64,000 nt of DNA from Prosopocoilus inquinatus. Lineage: Eukaryota > Arthropoda > Insecta > Coleoptera > Lucanidae. Positions 22,266 to 33,233 of this stretch are shown piece by piece. A program made the position numbers and the translations under genes. The stretch lies in NCBI GenBank assembly GCA_036172665.1, contig CM069874.1, forward strand, positions 49,830,707-49,894,706. The letters run 5' to 3'. The notes under the pieces were generated by a model. The model had not been told where the DNA came from. It saw only the letters and a list, made by a program, of their open reading frames with translations, and ran no database searches. The stretch's first letter is position 1, and each line of letters begins with the position of its first letter.

Positions 22266-22963
22266 ATGTCTACCTCTAACACGAACACGATGCCAATAAT
22301 AGAAAGTATATCAATCAAGCTTCCACCATTCTGGATTGGAGAACGGATGTTAGGGTTCACCCAATTGAAAAGTCAGTTCATTCTCGCAAATATTAGCGCA
22401 TATGTAACAACATTCAACTATGTAGTTGCAAATTTGGAAAATCAAGTGGCACAATCTATGCCGGACATTATTGCTGCACCTCCAGAACAACAAAAGTATG
22501 AAAAATTTAAGTCACAAAGTCTTTCATCTGAAGCCAACCAGCAGCATTTAATTTATGTGAAATATGTTGCGTCTTGGTATGCCATAGATAAATCTTAAGC
22601 AAGAGTTTTGCACAACTTGTATGCGTCTGGAATCTTTAAAATCCAAGCACGGACAACATAACAATAATTGAAATTTGATAAGACTAAGGTATCACAAAGG
22701 GATATTTTTGCTTCAGATGAAAGTACATGCCTACTCGGATATAACATTTTTAAATTACAGAAATCAGAACAAAGAATGCAACAACTTCTTCAACAAGAAA
22801 AAACAGGTGGTAGAAAGCCTACGGCATTTTTATGATACTTAAAACTATTGGCTGGTCCGGAACAGCCAAATTAATTTCTTAAAACTCTTTGGCAAAATCG
22901 GCTACCACAGCAAACTCAACCATGACTCACAACGAAAGGTGATTCTGATCTGATTCTGATCAA
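22266..22963 (+). pseudogene. Gypsy gag fragments
   Basis: ATG at 22266. The first frame carries KLPPFWIGERMLGFTQLKSQ, then VVANLENQVAQSMPDII and PPEQQKYEKFKSQ, the insect gypsy-type Gag pattern (LPPFW, then W/F-x-Q-x-E/SQF, V-x-x-L, D-I-I, P-x-x-x-KYE-x-LK). Around 22550-22765 about 200 bp looks inserted. Then EQRMQQLLQQEKTGGRKPTA (around 22768 onward) and LAGPEQPN, FLKTLWQNRLPQQTQ continue Gag with two stops. No zinc knuckle or protease is visible before RT. Confidence 0.7.
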
Positions 22964-23388
22964 CATCATTTTAGAACAATACCAGGACAGCCTGTTTCCT
23001 ATAAACCAAGACGTCTTGCTCCAGAGAAGTTTCCAAACGCCAAACAAGAATTTGAGTCCATGCTACGTCAAGGTACAATACGACCTTCGGAGAGTTCCTG
23101 GTCCTCAGTTCTTCATTCAGTTCCTAAGAAGAATTTAGAATGGAGGCCATGTGGTGACCACAGAGCGTTAGACTGTAATGATCATTATCCTATTCCACAT
23201 ATAAAAGGCTTTGGATATGGTTTAGCAGGTATAAAAATATTCAGCACCATCGATCTAATGCGCGCTTACAATCAAATTCCCGTGGCACCGGAGGATATTC
23301 CGAAAACTGCAGTTATAACTCCGTTTAGCCTGTGTGAATTTCGGAATGAAGACGAACATTTAGAAGAATTTTTTATATATAATTTTAT
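22964..23388 (+). pseudogene. Gypsy reverse transcriptase, N-terminal part
   Basis: Frame: [20 protein letters not shown], then [39 protein letters not shown] and [20 protein letters not shown] with [14 protein letters not shown]. These are the classic gypsy RT fingers and first catalytic Asp (TIDL). Immediately after CEF the frame jumps to DEHLEEFF, which normally lies about 60-70 residues later, so the segment with the YMDD/YIDD catalytic pair has been deleted. The piece ends at the TA target of the outer TIR element (23390). Confidence 0.85.
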
Positions 23389-23831
23389 ATACAGGTGTCC
23401 CAACAGTGGGTTATCGGGCTAAATCTGGATAACTACTGCAGATATGAAAAGAGTTTCCAGACAATTTCGTTTTAGAATTTAGAGGTTTGCAACATAAAAT
23501 TATTTTCACTTATACAGGGTGAATCAAAACAGTGGTACAGAACGCAACTTTTTTATTTCAAATGGCACACCCTACATATGATGCCAAGTTTGGATTGCCC
23601 ATAAAATTCTACACATTTCTTATACACCATAATCTATGCCTAAATCTAACCGTTCTGAAGATATTTAACATTTTGTCTAAAACATGTCGTTTGCAGCCAT
23701 TTTTTTATTTATTCATATTTTATTTATTTTTAGCTTTAGAGAAAAGATATTTAGTAAAGATGCAGTTGATACTTATAATAAGTCATTTATAACTTATTAT
23801 AAGTCACTATTAAATATATTTTTATCACTAC

Positions 23832-24262
23832 GGGGCGATCATGGTACAAAGCAAAATATCAGAAATTTCAAAATGGCGTAAGTCAATTTTCTTAAATAGC
23901 ATGCCCTACGTTTTTATATCTTAAATTGTTCGTCTAATACAGTACTTTCTTTTTTGTTATGAATGTCCTACACCTATCTGCAATATATTTTAGAGCCCTA
24001 CACATATTTGAATTGTTCTAAATCGAGTAATAGTCTAAGGTAGCCATGGACAACAAACGAACCATTTGACATTAATAATTATTTTGCCTGTTTTCTACAG
24101 CCGCCTTACACAATTATTCGTTTCAAAATAAATAACTCAAATGAATATAAGGGTGTCAAAAAATATTGCAGATAGATATAGAACATGCATAACAAAAAAT
24201 GAAAAAAAAAAAATGAAAATTGAAATTTCTGATATTTTGCTTAGTACCATGATAACCCCATA
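23832..24262. repeat. Imperfect inverted repeat, 430 bp
   Basis: Ends 23832-23877 and 24218-24262 are inverted copies (core AGCAAAATATCAGAAATTTC). Similarity continues inward: ATCTGCAATATATTTT near 23980 opposes AAAATATTGCAGAT near 24160. It could be another miniature element inside the outer one, or the remnant of an extra-long inverted structure. Confidence 0.6.
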
Positions 24263-24272
24263 GAAATAAATA

Positions 24273-26191
24273 TACAGCGTGGAAACTAAGTAGCGGATAA
24301 AATCCATAACTCCGTTAATATTTGTAATAAAGCAAAGATCTAAAAGCGGTATAGCGATTCAAATTACAGCGCATAAGAAGAAGTATATTTTGAGATATTT
24401 TCATGATTTTTTTTTAAGTTATGACGTCATCAAGATTTTTTTAAATGACAACCTATAATTTTATTTTTGATTTCTGTGGGTTTTTTTAACCTACTTTCAA
24501 CAGTATAAAATTTTGAATCGATTACATAACAAAAAATTCAAGAAAAACGGCCATAAAAGTTTAATTGTAAAGTTGAAGAAATTAACAGAATATCTAGTTA
24601 GCTAGGTGTAAAACAAACAAAATTTGTTTGATTGACAAGAACTTGTAAATACCTATCACAATAAAGTGAGTATTTTTATTCCCTGTGGATAGTAGGAGTT
24701 ACACTAATTATTAAAAACCTTTTACCAAAATGGTGTTGCTGACTGAAAAACAAAGAATTGAAGTTCTAATGATGATTGGATATGGCGATCGAATTAGAAC
24801 TCATCAAGAGGTGTGTCGACTTTTTATAGACAAATATCCTGATCAGCAAATAAGTCAATCCACAGTCAGCAGAATAGAAAATAAATTTCGAAATTACGGT
24901 ATTGTGAAAGACCTTCCAAAAACTGGCCACCCTAAGACAAAATTAATTGACGATGTGCAGCTTGATATTTTACTAGAAATAGAAAATAATCCGCATTCGA
25001 CTAGTCGAGACATTGCTTTAGAGTACAACCTGAGCCATACCTCGGTACTGAAACTTTTAAAAATGCAAAAGTTTCATCCGTATAAAGTAAAATTAGTCCA
25101 TGAGTTAGCAGAAACTGACTATGATCTTAGACAAGAATTTTGTGAAGAAATGTTAGAAATTTGCAATCGTGATCCAATGTTCTCGCAGCGTATAATTTTT
25201 TCTGATGAGGCAAGTTTTACTTTACATGGAACTGTTTACAGACATAATTGTCGATATTGGTCTAGGGAAAATCCCTACTGGATGCAAGAAGCTCATTCTC
25301 AACATCCCCAGAAGCTCAACGTATGGACAAGAATTGTCGGTGACAGAATTTTAGGTCCATTCTTTATCGAAGGTAATTTAACTGTGAGAAATATCTACAC
25401 TTCTTACAATTCGAATTAGTACCTGCATTGGCGATATTATTTCCTAATGAAAATGACTGTGACGTACCAAACAATAACATTTGGATGCAACACGACGGTG
25501 CTCCGCCACACTACGCAGTTGATGTGCGACGTTATTTGGACGAGATGTTCCCAGGTAGATGGATAGGAAGAAGAGGTCCAATGGAATGGCCAGCTAGATC
25601 CCCTGATCTAACGCCATTAGACTTTTTTCTATGGGGGTACTTAAAAAGCAAGGTGTATAAAAATAGACCTAACAACTTAGACGATCTTAAAGAAAGAATT
25701 CGACAGGAGTGTAGGTTAATAACACCTCAAACTATTCAAAATGTAATAAATGAATGTTATGAGCGTCTTGGGTATTGTCAGTTGGTGCATGGTCGTCAGT
25801 TTGAACATTTATTGTGATTTCAATGACTGTCAAAATCAAATTTTGTTTCGTTTTAAACTTAGCTAACTAGATGTTCTGTTTATTTCTTCAACTTTACAAT
25901 TAAACTTTTATGGCCGTTTTTCTTGAATTTTTTGTTATGTAATCATTCAAAATTTTATACTGTTGAAAGTAGTTTAAAAAAACCCACCGAAATCAAAAAT
26001 AAAAAATATAGGTTGTCATTTAAAAAAATCTTGATGACGTCATAACTAAAAAAAAATTCATGAAAATATCTCAAAATATACTTCTTCTTATGCGCTGTAA
26101 TTTGAATCGCTATACCCCTTTTAGATTTTTGCTTTATTACAAATATTAATGGAGTTATGGATTTTATCCGCTACTTAGTTTCCATGCTGTA
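24273..26191 (+). mobile_element. DD41D-like mariner-superfamily element with about 360-bp TIRs
   Basis: TA flanks at 24271-24272 and 26192-26193. The left arm (24273 to about 24635) and right arm (about 25833-26191) are inverted copies over about 360 bp with few differences; outer termini are TACAGC(G/A)TGGAAACTAAG. The single transposase gene sits between them, its stop only some 15 bp from the right arm. Arms this long are unusual in Tc1/mariner elements. One frameshift in the gene. Confidence 0.9.
24730..25817 (+). pseudogene. DD41D-like transposase, one frameshift
   Basis: Begins MVLLTEKQRIEVLMMIGYGD. Residues about 5-50 form a DUF4817-like helix-turn-helix; a second one follows (STSRDIALEYNLSHTSVLKL). 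Catalytic blocks: IIFSDEASFTL, WMQHDGAPPHYAV and WPARSPDLTPLDFFLWG. I count 41 residues between the second and third D, the DD41D spacing reported for rosa/Visitor-type elements. The tail ends RQFEHLL. The frame breaks at about 25400 (after VRNIYTS): the continuation (LQFELVPALAILFPNEND) is in another frame, consistent with one lost base. Otherwise no stops in about 363 codons, so the copy died recently. It is closer in architecture to the mariner copies at 1-684 and 41944-43274 than to Tc1. Confidence 0.88.
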
Positions 26192-26460
26192 TATCTAATA
26201 GTCGCTTAGAGTAAGTTAAAGTATCAATTATATCTGTACCATTTTATAAATTATTTAGTTGATAATGGTATTAGGCATTTTAACAGGTCGTGCTTTCAAT
26301 GTTTGGCACAAGGGTTTTGAGTTTGAACTAAATTTAAACAAATTTTGAATAATGACAGTTTACAAAGGTTTGACAGTTTGAACACACTTCCTTTATTTTC
26401 TTGTTTCAACTCGCACCACATTGTATTCGTGAATTAAAAGACTATCGTAATGATACACTT

Positions 26461-27018
26461 CTTCCCGCGAATATCAAGACTGAATTATTTATGAAATATT
26501 CTGTTTCGAGATAATATTTTACAGACATACTTAATTTGACATCCTGAACGCGATTCTATGATAAAAAAAAAAACATAATGGTGCATTTAAAGAAGTTGAA
26601 AAAAATTTAAAATCTCGAAAACCTGATAGTCATTTGTTCCTACGAAGGTACCATGAAATCGAGCAGGGAAGGTCCTGAAACTTTTCTAATTTAAGTACTT
26701 CGTGAAACTTCAAATAAAAAAGTTAGCTACCGTAGCCATTTCCCGTGAATACCAAGATTTTGTTACTAAATCATTTATAAAATAGTAGGATTTGGGAGAT
26801 GATATTTTAGAGACATAATTAATTTGACATCCTGAACGCGATGTGATGATAAAAAACATTCCATCTAAAAAAGGTAAAAAACAATTGAAAATCTCGAAAA
26901 CCTGATTGTCATTTGTTTTTATGAAAGTCCCGTAAAAACGAGGAGGAAAGTTCCTAAAATTTTTATAATTTAAGTTACTTCGTAAATATACAAATAAAAA
27001 AGTTAGCTATTGTAGCGG
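26461..27018. repeat. Two tandem copies of an about 280-bp unit
   Basis: Unit 1 (about 26461-26738) and unit 2 (about 26739-27018) share AATTTGACATCCTGAACGCG, AATCTCGAAAACCTGAT and AATAAAAAAGTTAGCTA in the same order. A third start (TTCCTATGAACACC) opens before the right TIR. They lie in the right half of the outer TIR element and are probably part of it. Confidence 0.75.
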
Positions 27019-27221
27019 CTTCCTATGAACACCATGTATAGGGTGTGACATTTGAAATAAGAAAGTTGCGTCCACTACCACTGTTTTTCACTCTATATAG
27101 GTGAAAATAATTTTATATATAGACCTGTAAATTCTAAAATAAAAATGTCTTGAAACTTTTTTTGTATCTGCCGTAGTTATCCAAATATAGTCCGAGAACG
27201 CACTGTTGGGACACCTGTATA

Positions 27222-27378
27222 ATATTCTTATTAACTTTGCAAAGTGTATATTTGGAAATTTAGAAGTAAAATTTCATTTGATTTCAGCAGAAGGAATTCA
27301 ACCTTTAGAAGAAAAAAAATCTCTCTGTTAATTTTCCAAAATCTGAAACCAGTAAGCAGCTTCGTTTCTTCTAAGGTA
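27222..27378 (+). pseudogene. Gypsy RT, central-to-thumb fragment
   Basis: Reads FAKCIFGNLEVKFHLISAEG, then IQPLEEK and, after a frame slip, QNLKPVSSF. This matches the gypsy RT stretch KCxFxxxEVxFLGxxISxEGIQPLxEKV with PxPxTVSSLRRF. It sits between the outer TIR element and the DD37E-like element and joins to MLNFYRNF at 28629, showing one gypsy element was cut twice. Confidence 0.85.
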
Positions 27379-28625
27379 AAGGGTGAACTCAGCAAAATCC
27401 GGACACCTAAAAAGGCTATAAAACAGAAACCCATAATATTTTTAAAAATAACAAGTATCTATTTTTAAACTACTCAACAGTACTAAAAATTATAATACTT
27501 TAAATTAAAGCGAACTTTACGGCGCATCCGTCGCATAAGTTTTTGCACGGTGACTTGATCAACATTTCGAGATGACCAAAGCCACTTATATCGGAACTGG
27601 TCGATGGTTGTGACCGTTGCGCCATTCTTCTTCAAGATAGTCTTCACAATAGACCAGAATTTTTCAATTGGCCTGAGTTCTAGGCTATTGGGTGGGTTAA
27701 ATTATTTACGAACATAATCGACTTCATTATCAAGATACCATTGGACCGTTTCATTTGAGTAATGACATGTTGCCAGATCTGGCCAAAATAATGGTTTACT
27801 ATCGTGTTTATTAAGGAATGGCAACAGGCGTTTTTGGAAACATTCTTTGCGATACATCTCTGAGTTTATGGTTCCAGAGGTAATGAAGGGAGTGGTTTTG
27901 AAGCCACAGGTGCAGATGGCCTGCCAAACATGAAATTTTTGTGGAAATTTTGCTTTTCTTTTACGCTTACAAGCTTCAGGAGCGTCCTTGCGACTGCGGG
28001 CTGTATAAAAAACCTGACCAGCGGTATAGTTAAAGTTTTTGAAACAGTACATTTCATCGTCCTTAACAATGCATTTGCATGTCGTTAATTTGTTTTCATA
28101 AAGCTTGCTACAGCGGGATTTTGCTTTTAAATTTTGTTTTGCATATCTGTCTGGCACTGTTTGGGCTTTAAATCTCTTTAATCCAGTTCTGGCTTTAACT
28201 TTCTGTACATATGTCTGGGATTTTTTTACCTTGACTGCAACTTCACGGGATAAAATCTTTGGATTCTTTGTATATGCTTGAAGAACCTTTTTGGTCAAGC
28301 TATGTTTAGTTTGACCATGTTCACCTCCACTTCCGGACTTTCTTCCAATAGTCAAACGTTTTTTGAAGCGTTTGATGAAATTTGCAACCGTAGATTTGGA
28401 AACTTTTAAAGTTTTAGCGATCTGACGAACACTAGCGTTTTTATTTTTTTCTTCTTTCCAATTCCAACGAAACCATTTTGACAACTAATGACACGGTGAC
28501 AATGGTACTGATAGATTCTGTTTTTGTTTATTCTGGCTACCTTGATGCTAAGTAGTAGCTACCTTGATGCAAGGATTGCTAAGGTATGCAGAGTGAAGTG
28601 TCCAAATTTTGCCGAGTTCACCCTT
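27379..28625 (-). mobile_element. DD37E-like Tc1/mariner-superfamily element in gypsy
   Basis: 1247 bp with about 30-bp TIRs: AAGGGTGAACTC(A/G)GCAAAA at the left and its complement at the right, flanked by TA (27377-27378; 28626-28627). One minus-strand transposase fills most of it. It is separate from and about 160 bp downstream of the outer TIR element. Confidence 0.9.
27483..28476 (-). pseudogene. DD37E-like transposase, one frameshift and one stop
   Basis: The likely start is the ATG at 28476 (MVSLELERRKK); a frame slip in the following A-run (about 28440-28450) leads to KNASVRQIAKTLKVSKSTVA, a helix-turn-helix. A second HTH-like part follows (LSREVAVKVKKSQTYVQKVK). Catalytic blocks: CIVKDDEMYC, LFWPDLATCHYS and, past an in-frame TAA at 27702-27704, NPPNSLELRPIEKFWSIVK. 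Counting the stop as one residue there are 37 positions between the second D and the E (E codon 27663-27665), the spacing of DD37E elements known in mosquitoes and others. The natural stop is at 27483-27485. Only two lesions in about 333 codons. Confidence 0.85.
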
Positions 28626-28628
28626 TAT

Positions 28629-29003
28629 GTTAAATTTCTATCGCAACTTTATACCCAATTCTGCTGAACTGCAAGCTCCATTGTGTGAAAGTTTTAAAGC
28701 GATAAATAGAAAAGTAAATTTAAAAATTACTTGGTCACCGGAAATGAACCATGCATTTATTCTTGCTTATAGTGTTCATTCCGGTCAGCTGGCGTTTTTC
28801 ACCGTCGCATCAAATACATCAATCGGTACCTGTCTTCAACAGTTGGTCAGAAAGCAATCTCAACCCCTAGCATTCTTTACCAAAAAACTCAATGATATTC
28901 GAAAAAATTATAGTGTTTATGATCGTGAACTTTACCAAGGGATTGTAAACTTTGCCACGGGAAACCAAACAAGAGAAATGGATTTTTTAAATATATTTTT
29001 TTG
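28629..29003 (+). pseudogene. Gypsy RT end and RNase H fragment
   Basis: Starts MLNFYRNFIPNSAELQAPLC, continues ITWSPEMNHAF and ends with QPLAFFTKKLNDIRKNYSVY then DRELYQGIVNF: the RT connection and RNase H block of gypsy elements (usually LAFFSKKL-x-x-x-x-x-x-YSxYDRELLAIY). One D-to-other change region (FFTVASNTSIG in place of the usual L-x-T-D-ASxxAxGAVL) means the first RNase H catalytic Asp appears lost. Integrase does not follow; the next 100 bp contain no gypsy motif. Confidence 0.85.
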
Positions 29004-30828
29004 ACAGTGTAAGCAAATCTGCATTCTATTGAAAGAATCCAAAAAGCTGCAGAATTTATAGTTCAAATTGGGAGAGACCGTGCGTTTACTAACAGAATTT
29101 GAAGACATTTTAATTTTGCACGTCTACAAATCGTTTTTTTTTTTCAATCAGGCCAAACTCGTTTAGTAAAACTTCACTTTTCTAAGGTTATTGCTTAATT
29201 TACTATTACCATCACATTTATTTTCAAAAATAAATACACTTTTATTGTTATTAAGTGTGCACAATTTTTCCAACTGGCCGGCTACGCCGACGTCGAATTC
29301 GAAGGGAAATTGGCACAAACAATATAAAATCAAGTGTTTCCACCGCACTCGCCTGGTCTTTTATCTGCGCTGTTCTGAAGAAGATTCGTGTAAACAAAAT
29401 TTATCGCTTGGTGTGCCCCAATCACATTTCTGAAAATATTTCTTAGATATTTTCCTGTCCGCTTTGAAGGTTTATTCTGTTTACCATAAGAATCATTGTT
29501 TTTTCTCATATTCTTTTATGAGCGCCTACAAAACAAGACTTGAGAGCTTTTGTAAGTCCTTTCTCAATTATTATTATTTCAGTATGTAGACCTAACATAT
29601 CATATTGATATTGAATAGTATAGAAATTAGAGTGAGTATTTTATATTAAATTCCATGCCATTTGTTATTTTTTTGTGAGTAGAGTAAAACTTCAATCGAA
29701 ATTTATAAAATAAGTAATGTGTAGTCAGTGCGAAATTTTATATTGCTTAGAGTATAATATGAGTTTTTGAAATTTCATGTCTAATCGGCTGAGACTGTAG
29801 CTCGTACTCCATCTACTATTACTTACATAGCACCACTCTTGGCTTGGTTTTGTTTGATGGGTTACATTGACTCTGAAAACATGAGGATGCGTCATTGCAT
29901 CCTCAGAAAGTGAGCAGCACTTGGCTCAGTGGCGGCTCGTGATGATTTACTGCGGGTAGGCAACAACTGCAAAAGGGAAAGTGGGTGTATTTTAAAAATA
30001 AATTTATTTATCTGGACTTGTACTTTTTAAACTATATTTAAGCAGGGGATCCACTGATATGTATCTCAGCTTTCCAACATCTTTTAAGAAAAAAAGACGA
30101 TCGACGAACGTGTTTTTGAGTTACAATCAAAATTCAAAAGCCACGAGTTTTTTATTTGCTCATTAACCAAACGTCTCTCCCTCCCCTCAGGATCACGCTT
30201 TTACTTTTTGATACTAAACGGCTGAGTACTACACCGCAAAAGCGTTATAATTATAAAAACTATGTTAAATCGTATGAAACATAATAATAATAATAAAACA
30301 ATTCAATAATTATGCACAGAGCTCATGTAATTTGTGTCAGCCACAACATCTCTTACAACTGATGGAATAATATGTGCTTCACGGTATATGTACGATTGGT
30401 ACACGATGGTTATCGAAGACACAATGAATGATAAATGGAGGGTAAAAAGTCATGAACTTTGCCTGAAGAGCGAATATAATTTTATATTGCGCAGGTATCC
30501 GGTAAGTACAATACATGTAATTAACATGATTTTTAATGTTTCCTTTGTTGTAAAAAGGTTGACAACAATTTAGGCCACAACAACGCCAACAGCGCGCGGC
30601 CAATTCTTGATCTGCAGTATTGGTTTAATTTCTCGAGGTTAAGATTACTTTTGTTTTGCATGTGTAGCTGTACAGGATCCTGGAGGATTTCTGTTTATAC
30701 TGCTTTAACAGAGACACATCTTCAAAATTTGATTTGACCACAAATAATTGAAATACACCAATTAAATTAGTTTGTTAACTCTCCAGTCTGCACAATTGTG
30801 ACGCCATATTAGATTGCCTTATTGGACA
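29004..30828. other. No gene recognised; one hAT-like terminus
   Basis: Short frames only (60-80 codons) and none with a domain I know. At about 29934 the sequence CAGTGGCGGCTCGTGATGAT looks like a hAT-type terminal repeat, but I found no partner end in this window. An (AAT)n run lies at 30279-30296. Confidence 0.4.
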
Positions 30829-32599
30829 ACCCAAGTAGCAATATCCGGCTCATTTTGGACGAAATGCTGACGCTTTGTCGACACTGTAATTTGGGCACGA
30901 CACACGGCACACTGTCGACTTTCGGAGCGTTGTTAGTGTGAAATGGGACCAAAATGTCAGTCAAAATGTGTTCTAATTAATATCTAAAATATGTCCAAAC
31001 GTGAGTCTAAAGTATACCTAAAAGTTTTCTAAAATGTGTCTCGATAGCGTCTTTCGTTCCCATCATGTATCTAAAATAAAACATTGATGTGTCCACAATG
31101 TATCTGTTTTGTGCCGAACTTGATCAAAATATGTTTCGATTAAGTGTCCAAATGTAAACTTGTATGTGTCTGGTGTGTGATCACATTGTTTCCAAAATGT
31201 TTCCATTGGTCACAAAGTCGGCACAGATTGTTCTAAATTTTACCAGAATTATTATTTCCTATCCAGTAGTGTAGCAAAATAAACCCAAGTAGACACAAAT
31301 TAAGTTTATTTTCGATACATTTTGGATACATCATGAAGACAAAATTGAAGGAGTTGAATGTTAAGCATGTTCATCTTCTTAGGCTGAAACAAACAAGATT
31401 TTACCTCTGTATATCTGGATTATTCGAGTAGGTACTATTGCGAACACATGTTTACTGATAATAGTTGACATGGTACTTCTAAAAATTAAACGCGCCTTAC
31501 AAATACTGAGTAATTAGGTTTTTTTTAATTTTTGTCCATAAAAAAAATTCTTTTTAATAGTCCGAAAAATCAAATACCTATAATATTTTATTATTCAGAG
31601 CATTATGTTTACTAAAATGTTGTCCTAAATAGTGTCGAAAGTACAAGTTTGAAATAATAATCGAAAAACCAGAATTTTTTTTACTTTCGTGTCGAAGTGC
31701 TTGCATGTTGAAACATGGCGTATTATGTATGGCTGTGGTATGGCGTCCAAAAAGGAACATGTTTCCACAATGTGAAAAAAATCTGCCTACAAATTGTCTA
31801 CACTGACACATGTGAAACCGGAAGAAACAATTTAGATTTATGTATCCAAATGTACGCGTGATGTAGCCAAAAACTCGCTGCAATGTGAGTAAACGGTCAC
31901 ACAGATACAATTCGGTAACCTGTAAGAAACCTGCGTTTGGTATGCGTCCAAAATGCATCTTTATTTAGCAGTGGATACATTTCAGAAAATTTGTATCTGA
32001 AATTGCGCCTGTGGTGGCTGAAATAGACGAGATTCGAACACAACACTCACTTTCAGCGCTTTCGAAATTTATTTACATGTTTTGTACTGTATCACATTTA
32101 TCGTACGCGCATTATGTACACAACACTGACCAGATTTACAGAACACATATGTAGAAACAAAATGGAAATTATGTGCGTAAAATGTTTCCGTACGGATCTG
32201 TATGTGCCCGTACAAATACATCGTAGAAACAATAAAGAAACTCTATGTTTAAAATGTACCCATACGGAAATTATTGTGTCTACTCGACTCATTCCAGTAA
32301 TGGAATAGAAACATCGTGACAAGAAACAAATCAGACAAACTGAGTCTATTTAGTGTCGACTCATCTGTGCCCAAATATATTTAAAGAATCCAAATTAGAG
32401 ACATTTTAAACATATGTGTTTCAAATGTAACCATTTAGACACTTACATTTTTTTGACACAATAAGTTGGAAATGTGTAGACACAAACATAAATATTTTGG
32501 ACACAATTTGCACTGAGGCAGAAGTGCTACAAAAAGTGTCGACACGATTCACACACAAGAAAATTGTGCCCGAGTTTTACCATAAATTGCTGCTTGGGA
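30829..32599. repeat. Unclassified 1.77-kb block rich in GTGTCC/AAATGT motifs
   Basis: Ends CCCAAGTAGCAAT (about 30831) and the complement of CCCAAGCAGCAAT (about 32585-32598) form a short TIR; 50-60 bp inside each end is GTCGACACT and a GGGCAC block. Between them GTGTC, (A/T)GTGTCCAAA and ATGTATCT-like phrases recur dozens of times, mostly plus-oriented before 31250 and of both orientations later. A second CCCAAGTAGACAC end-like site lies at 31284, suggesting nesting or rearrangement. No transposase is present. It behaves like a non-autonomous DNA element with internal motif arrays, but no known family is recognised. Confidence 0.5.
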
Positions 32600-33233
32600 A
32601 CCTACTGTTGGCTTCCGTACGTTGGAATGTATTCATAAATAGGAGGAACGTGATAAAATTTCGTCCGTTAAATATGTAATTCAGATGGATGATACATGCC
32701 AGATGATACAAATTGAATAGGTTATCAATATAAAGTACCAGAGACGATGTAAAAAAAAATGAGAGCAAGTCTTAGCTTTAGACTTTAATGTTCTTTTCAG
32801 TAGTGTAGATGTTATGGCTTGTGTGTTCGCCCTAAGTGTAATTTAATTTAAGCGTAACTTTAATTATAAATATTTTTTGATATATTAATTTTAGTTTACA
32901 ATTCTAAGAACTTCCGAAATTTCAGTTTCTATGAAATTGTGTCACCAGCATGTTTCTAAATTAAAATGTCTTTTGTCCGGACGATATGCTTGCATCAACT
33001 TTCATAGAAATGCTCACCTTATTTTGGTTTTAGATTATTCCAGGCCCGTTTTAAACCGACCGAAATTAATTTAAATTGCAACGTTACCTATGGTAAACAT
33101 TAGTGACTTCTTTCAGTTCAGTGTGAAACTGCTTTCTTTTATTTCTTATCTTATTATTGGATAACAGATTTTCCAGAGGTTTCGTTAAACATCTTGTAAA
33201 TTAAAAACTTCAGTTCTTTCGTTTCAATAGCGG

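Larger units (their letters stand above)
23390..27219. mobile_element. TA-flanked long-TIR element inserted in gypsy RT
   Basis: Left end TACAGGTGTCCCAACAGTG (23390) matches the complement of the right end (27219). Similarity continues inward about 185 bp (23390-23577 and 27035-27219), including a second ACAGGGTGAATCAAAA-like block. TA duplications lie at 23388-23389 and 27220-27221. The 3.83 kb includes a nested element (24273-26191), leaving about 1.9 kb of own sequence with no transposase: a non-autonomous element. Its right half contains two about 280-bp direct repeats; its left half holds an inverted-repeat unit. Confidence 0.8.
22242..29000 (+). mobile_element. Decayed gypsy (Ty3) LTR element, interrupted by nested elements
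   Basis: A primer-site-like GGGCGACCCCGACG (22242-22255), then gag, RT, and RT-RNase H pieces, all on the plus strand and in correct order. It is broken by a 3.83-kb TIR element (23390-27219) and a 1.25-kb DD37E-like element (27379-28625), each flanked by TA. Protease, the YMDD region, integrase and both LTRs are missing or unrecognisable. Confidence 0.8.

Noticed and set aside
29934..29960. Complete hAT element starting with CAGTGGCGGCTC
   Set aside because: A single terminus without an inverted partner or target duplication in this window.
32098..32322. Paired ORFs on both strands (64-74 codons)
   Set aside because: They arise from the GTGTCC/AAATGT repeat block and have no protein features.
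30829..32599. CRISPR-like array
   Set aside because: The repeated phrases are degenerate, irregularly spaced and in both orientations, in a eukaryotic TE context.
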